From contig JAFZPP010000028.1 of assembly GCA_017550285.1 (NCBI GenBank), positions 1 to 64,000 of the forward strand: a DNA stretch of 64,000 bases, written 5' to 3'. Below are positions 62,746 through 64,000 of this stretch, piece after piece; positions within the stretch are counted from its first letter, which is position 1, and each line of letters opens with the position of its first letter. A program made the position numbers and the translations under genes. A model generated the notes under the pieces. That model searched no databases. It worked only from the letters and a program-made list of their open reading frames with translations, and was not told the DNA's origin. This DNA is from Oscillospiraceae bacterium. Lineage in GTDB: Bacteria > Bacillota > Clostridia > Oscillospirales > Ruminococcaceae.

Positions 62746-64000
62746 TCACTTTTCCGCCACAGAATCCGCCATGGCAAGCGCTTTGAAATGTTCACCGCGC
62801 TTTTCAAAATTCTGATAGACATTGTAGCTTGCCGCCGCCGGTGACATCAGACAGATTTTCCCCTGCTGCGTAATTTTCTTTGCGATTGCGACTGCCTCAG
62901 GCAGATCTGCCGCGTACTGCATCCGGCTGCGGAGCGTCTCCGGATAGGCATCCGCCTCTTGCAGAATGCGTTTACCGGAATCGGACATCAGAATGATATG
63001 CGGCACAGGAGAATGATGCAGATAATCCAGTAGCTGCGTATAACTGATACCTCTGTCCATGCCGCCGATCAGAACGGTATCCGTATCAGGCAGACTGTTA
63101 AGCGCCTGAATGCAGGTCTCACATGCAGTTGAGATCGAATCATCATACCAGCGTATGCCGTGATATATGCCGATCGGCGAAAGACGGTGCGGCAGCGGCT
63201 GAAAGCTGCGGATACCGTCTGTAATCTGCTGATCGGAGAGCCCGAGTCTCTTTGCAAGCGCATAGACAACCGCACAGTTATAGCGGTTATGCTCGCCGGT
63301 CAGCGAGATATCCGCAGGGATTTCACAGGTCGCGCCGCGGTAATACATTGTATTGCCGCCGAGCAGGGATACATCTGCATTCAAGTCGTCTTTGGCAAGG
63401 CGCAGGACCTCCGCCTGACAGTCCCCTTCCGCCGGAAGTGAAGGCTCTCCGCAGATCAGCAGATCACCGGGTTTCTGATTCCGGTAGATATTCTCCTTGC
63501 AGTAGGCATAATATGCAAAGGTGCCGTAGTGATCGAGATGTTCCTCATAGAGGTTCAGGAATACGGCAGTTTTCGGCGATACATGGTTATATTCAAGCTG
63601 ATGCACGCCCGTTTCCATGACGATTACAGTCTCGGGTCCGATCTGCTCATAGAGCTCTGCTGTCGGAATACCGATATTTCCGCCGAGTACAGACGGTACG
63701 CCTGCCTCATGCAGTACATGATACAGCAGCGAAGAGGTTGTCGATTTACCCTTTGTTCCGGTAATACCGATACACTGATCCCGATATGCCGAGAGAAACA
63801 GCTCTGTCAGAGAAGTGACGCGGCAGCTGAGCTTATCCGGCTGATATTCAGGTTTCAGCACGATGCCGGGGCTTTTGAATACGATGTCATATTCCCGCAT
63901 CGCAGCCTGATAATCCGCCCCGATATGCAGCGTCACACCCTCCGGCGCATCCTTGATCTCATTTGCATCGGAAATACCAAGCGAACGGTATCCGCCGACC
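62746..64000 (-). CDS. murD: UDP-N-acetylmuramoylalanine-D-glutamate ligase MurD, partial
   Basis: The frame is open to the window edge, so the N-terminus is missing; about 418 of roughly 450 residues are present. An in-frame GTG at 63936 is internal, because VGGYRSLGISDANEIKD upstream is MurD sequence (N-terminal Rossmann-like domain). ATP-binding GITGTKGKSTTSSLLYHV, ETGVHQLEY, HNRYNCAVVYALAKRLG, RWYDDSISTACETC and LMSPAAASYNVYQNFEKRGEHF are the expected central and C-terminal motifs. It adds D-Glu to UDP-MurNAc-L-Ala in the cytoplasm. Same strand as secA, which starts after its own promoter. Confidence 0.95.
   Translation of the reverse strand, partial: VGGYRSLGISDANEIKDAPEGVTLHIGADYQAAMREYDIVFKSPGIVLKPEYQPDKLSCRVTSLTELFLSAYRDQCIGITGTKGKSTTSSLLYHVLHEAGVPSVLGGNIGIPTAELYEQIGPETVIVMETGVHQLEYNHVSPKTAVFLNLYEEHLDHYGTFAYYAYCKENIYRNQKPGDLLICGEPSLPAEGDCQAEVLRLAKDDLNADVSLLGGNTMYYRGATCEIPADISLTGEHNRYNCAVVYALAKRLGLSDQQITDGIRSFQPLPHRLSPIGIYHGIRWYDDSISTACETCIQALNSLPDTDTVLIGGMDRGISYTQLLDYLHHSPVPHIILMSDSGKRILQEADAYPETLRSRMQYAADLPEAVAIAKKITQQGKICLMSPAAASYNVYQNFEKRGEHFKALAMADSVAEK

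Overview
The window looks like chromosomal DNA of a fibre-degrading, cellulosome-producing Ruminococcus (Oscillospiraceae), probably a relative of R. flavefaciens or R. champanellensis. The evidence is five secreted proteins that end in, or contain, dockerin modules (three GH9-type proteins, a double CE1 esterase and a clan-A-like glycosidase), a low-GC Gram-positive style of expression (strong GGAGG ribosome binding sites, TTGACA-17-TATAAT promoters), and typical Clostridia genes (RqcH, Tex, SpoVB-like flippase, DegV, AzlCD, DUF6465, meso-DAP dehydrogenase). The species assignment is inference; no rRNA is present.

Layout. 1-1.9 kb: ECF sigma / anti-sigma pair (cut by the window edge), a small lipoprotein, tRNA-Ser and tRNA-Ala. 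2-4.7 kb: GH9-CBM3c-dockerin cellulase. 4.7-9 kb: a degenerate old-yellow-enzyme-like protein, RqcH and a DUF2974 hydrolase. 9-12 kb: cytoplasmic GH13 and a solitary Csm6-like protein. 12-17 kb: ChvE-GguA-GguB sugar ABC transporter. 17-20 kb: RtcB RNA ligase behind a short leader ORF and terminator, carbonic anhydrase, alpha/beta hydrolase. 20-26 kb: a CBM4-Ig-GH9-dockerin protein lacking all three usual GH9 catalytic residues, then a CE1-CBM6-dockerin-CE1 esterase. 26-34.4 kb: membrane protein, lipoprotein, Tex operon with phosphoesterase and MscS, and an HTH-cupin / acyl-CoA synthetase pair behind a leader hairpin. 34.4-36.5 kb: ssrA, LD-carboxypeptidase, smpB, the two parts of trans-translation side by side. 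36.6-42.1 kb: radical SAM protein, DUF3592, malic enzyme, YdcF-like, Ddh, HU and an Ala/Lys-rich DUF6465 protein. 42.2-50.2 kb: penicillin-binding protein, amidase, a two-component system with a strange Asn/Trp-rich sensor, a SpoVB-like flippase and AzlCD. 50.3-55 kb: dockerin glycosidase, DegV, AEC transporter. 55-64 kb: HD phosphohydrolase, RarA, second GH9-CBM3c-dockerin cellulase, SecA and MurD (cut by the window edge).

Functionally, the dockerin proteins would be exported by SecA and bound to cohesins encoded elsewhere; together they attack cellulose and esterified xylan, and the released sugars could enter through ChvE-GguAB. The rest is housekeeping: cell-wall synthesis (Ddh, MurD, PBP, amidase, LD-carboxypeptidase), ribosome rescue (ssrA/SmpB, RqcH) and RNA repair (RtcB).

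The most unusual items are the catalytically stripped GH9 scaffold protein, the solitary Csm6-like protein whose HEPN motif appears to be lost, the low-complexity sensor kinase, the flavin-enzyme relative without its usual FMN phosphate motif, and the leader ORF plus terminator in front of rtcB. No CRISPR array, IS element, prophage or integrative element was seen.
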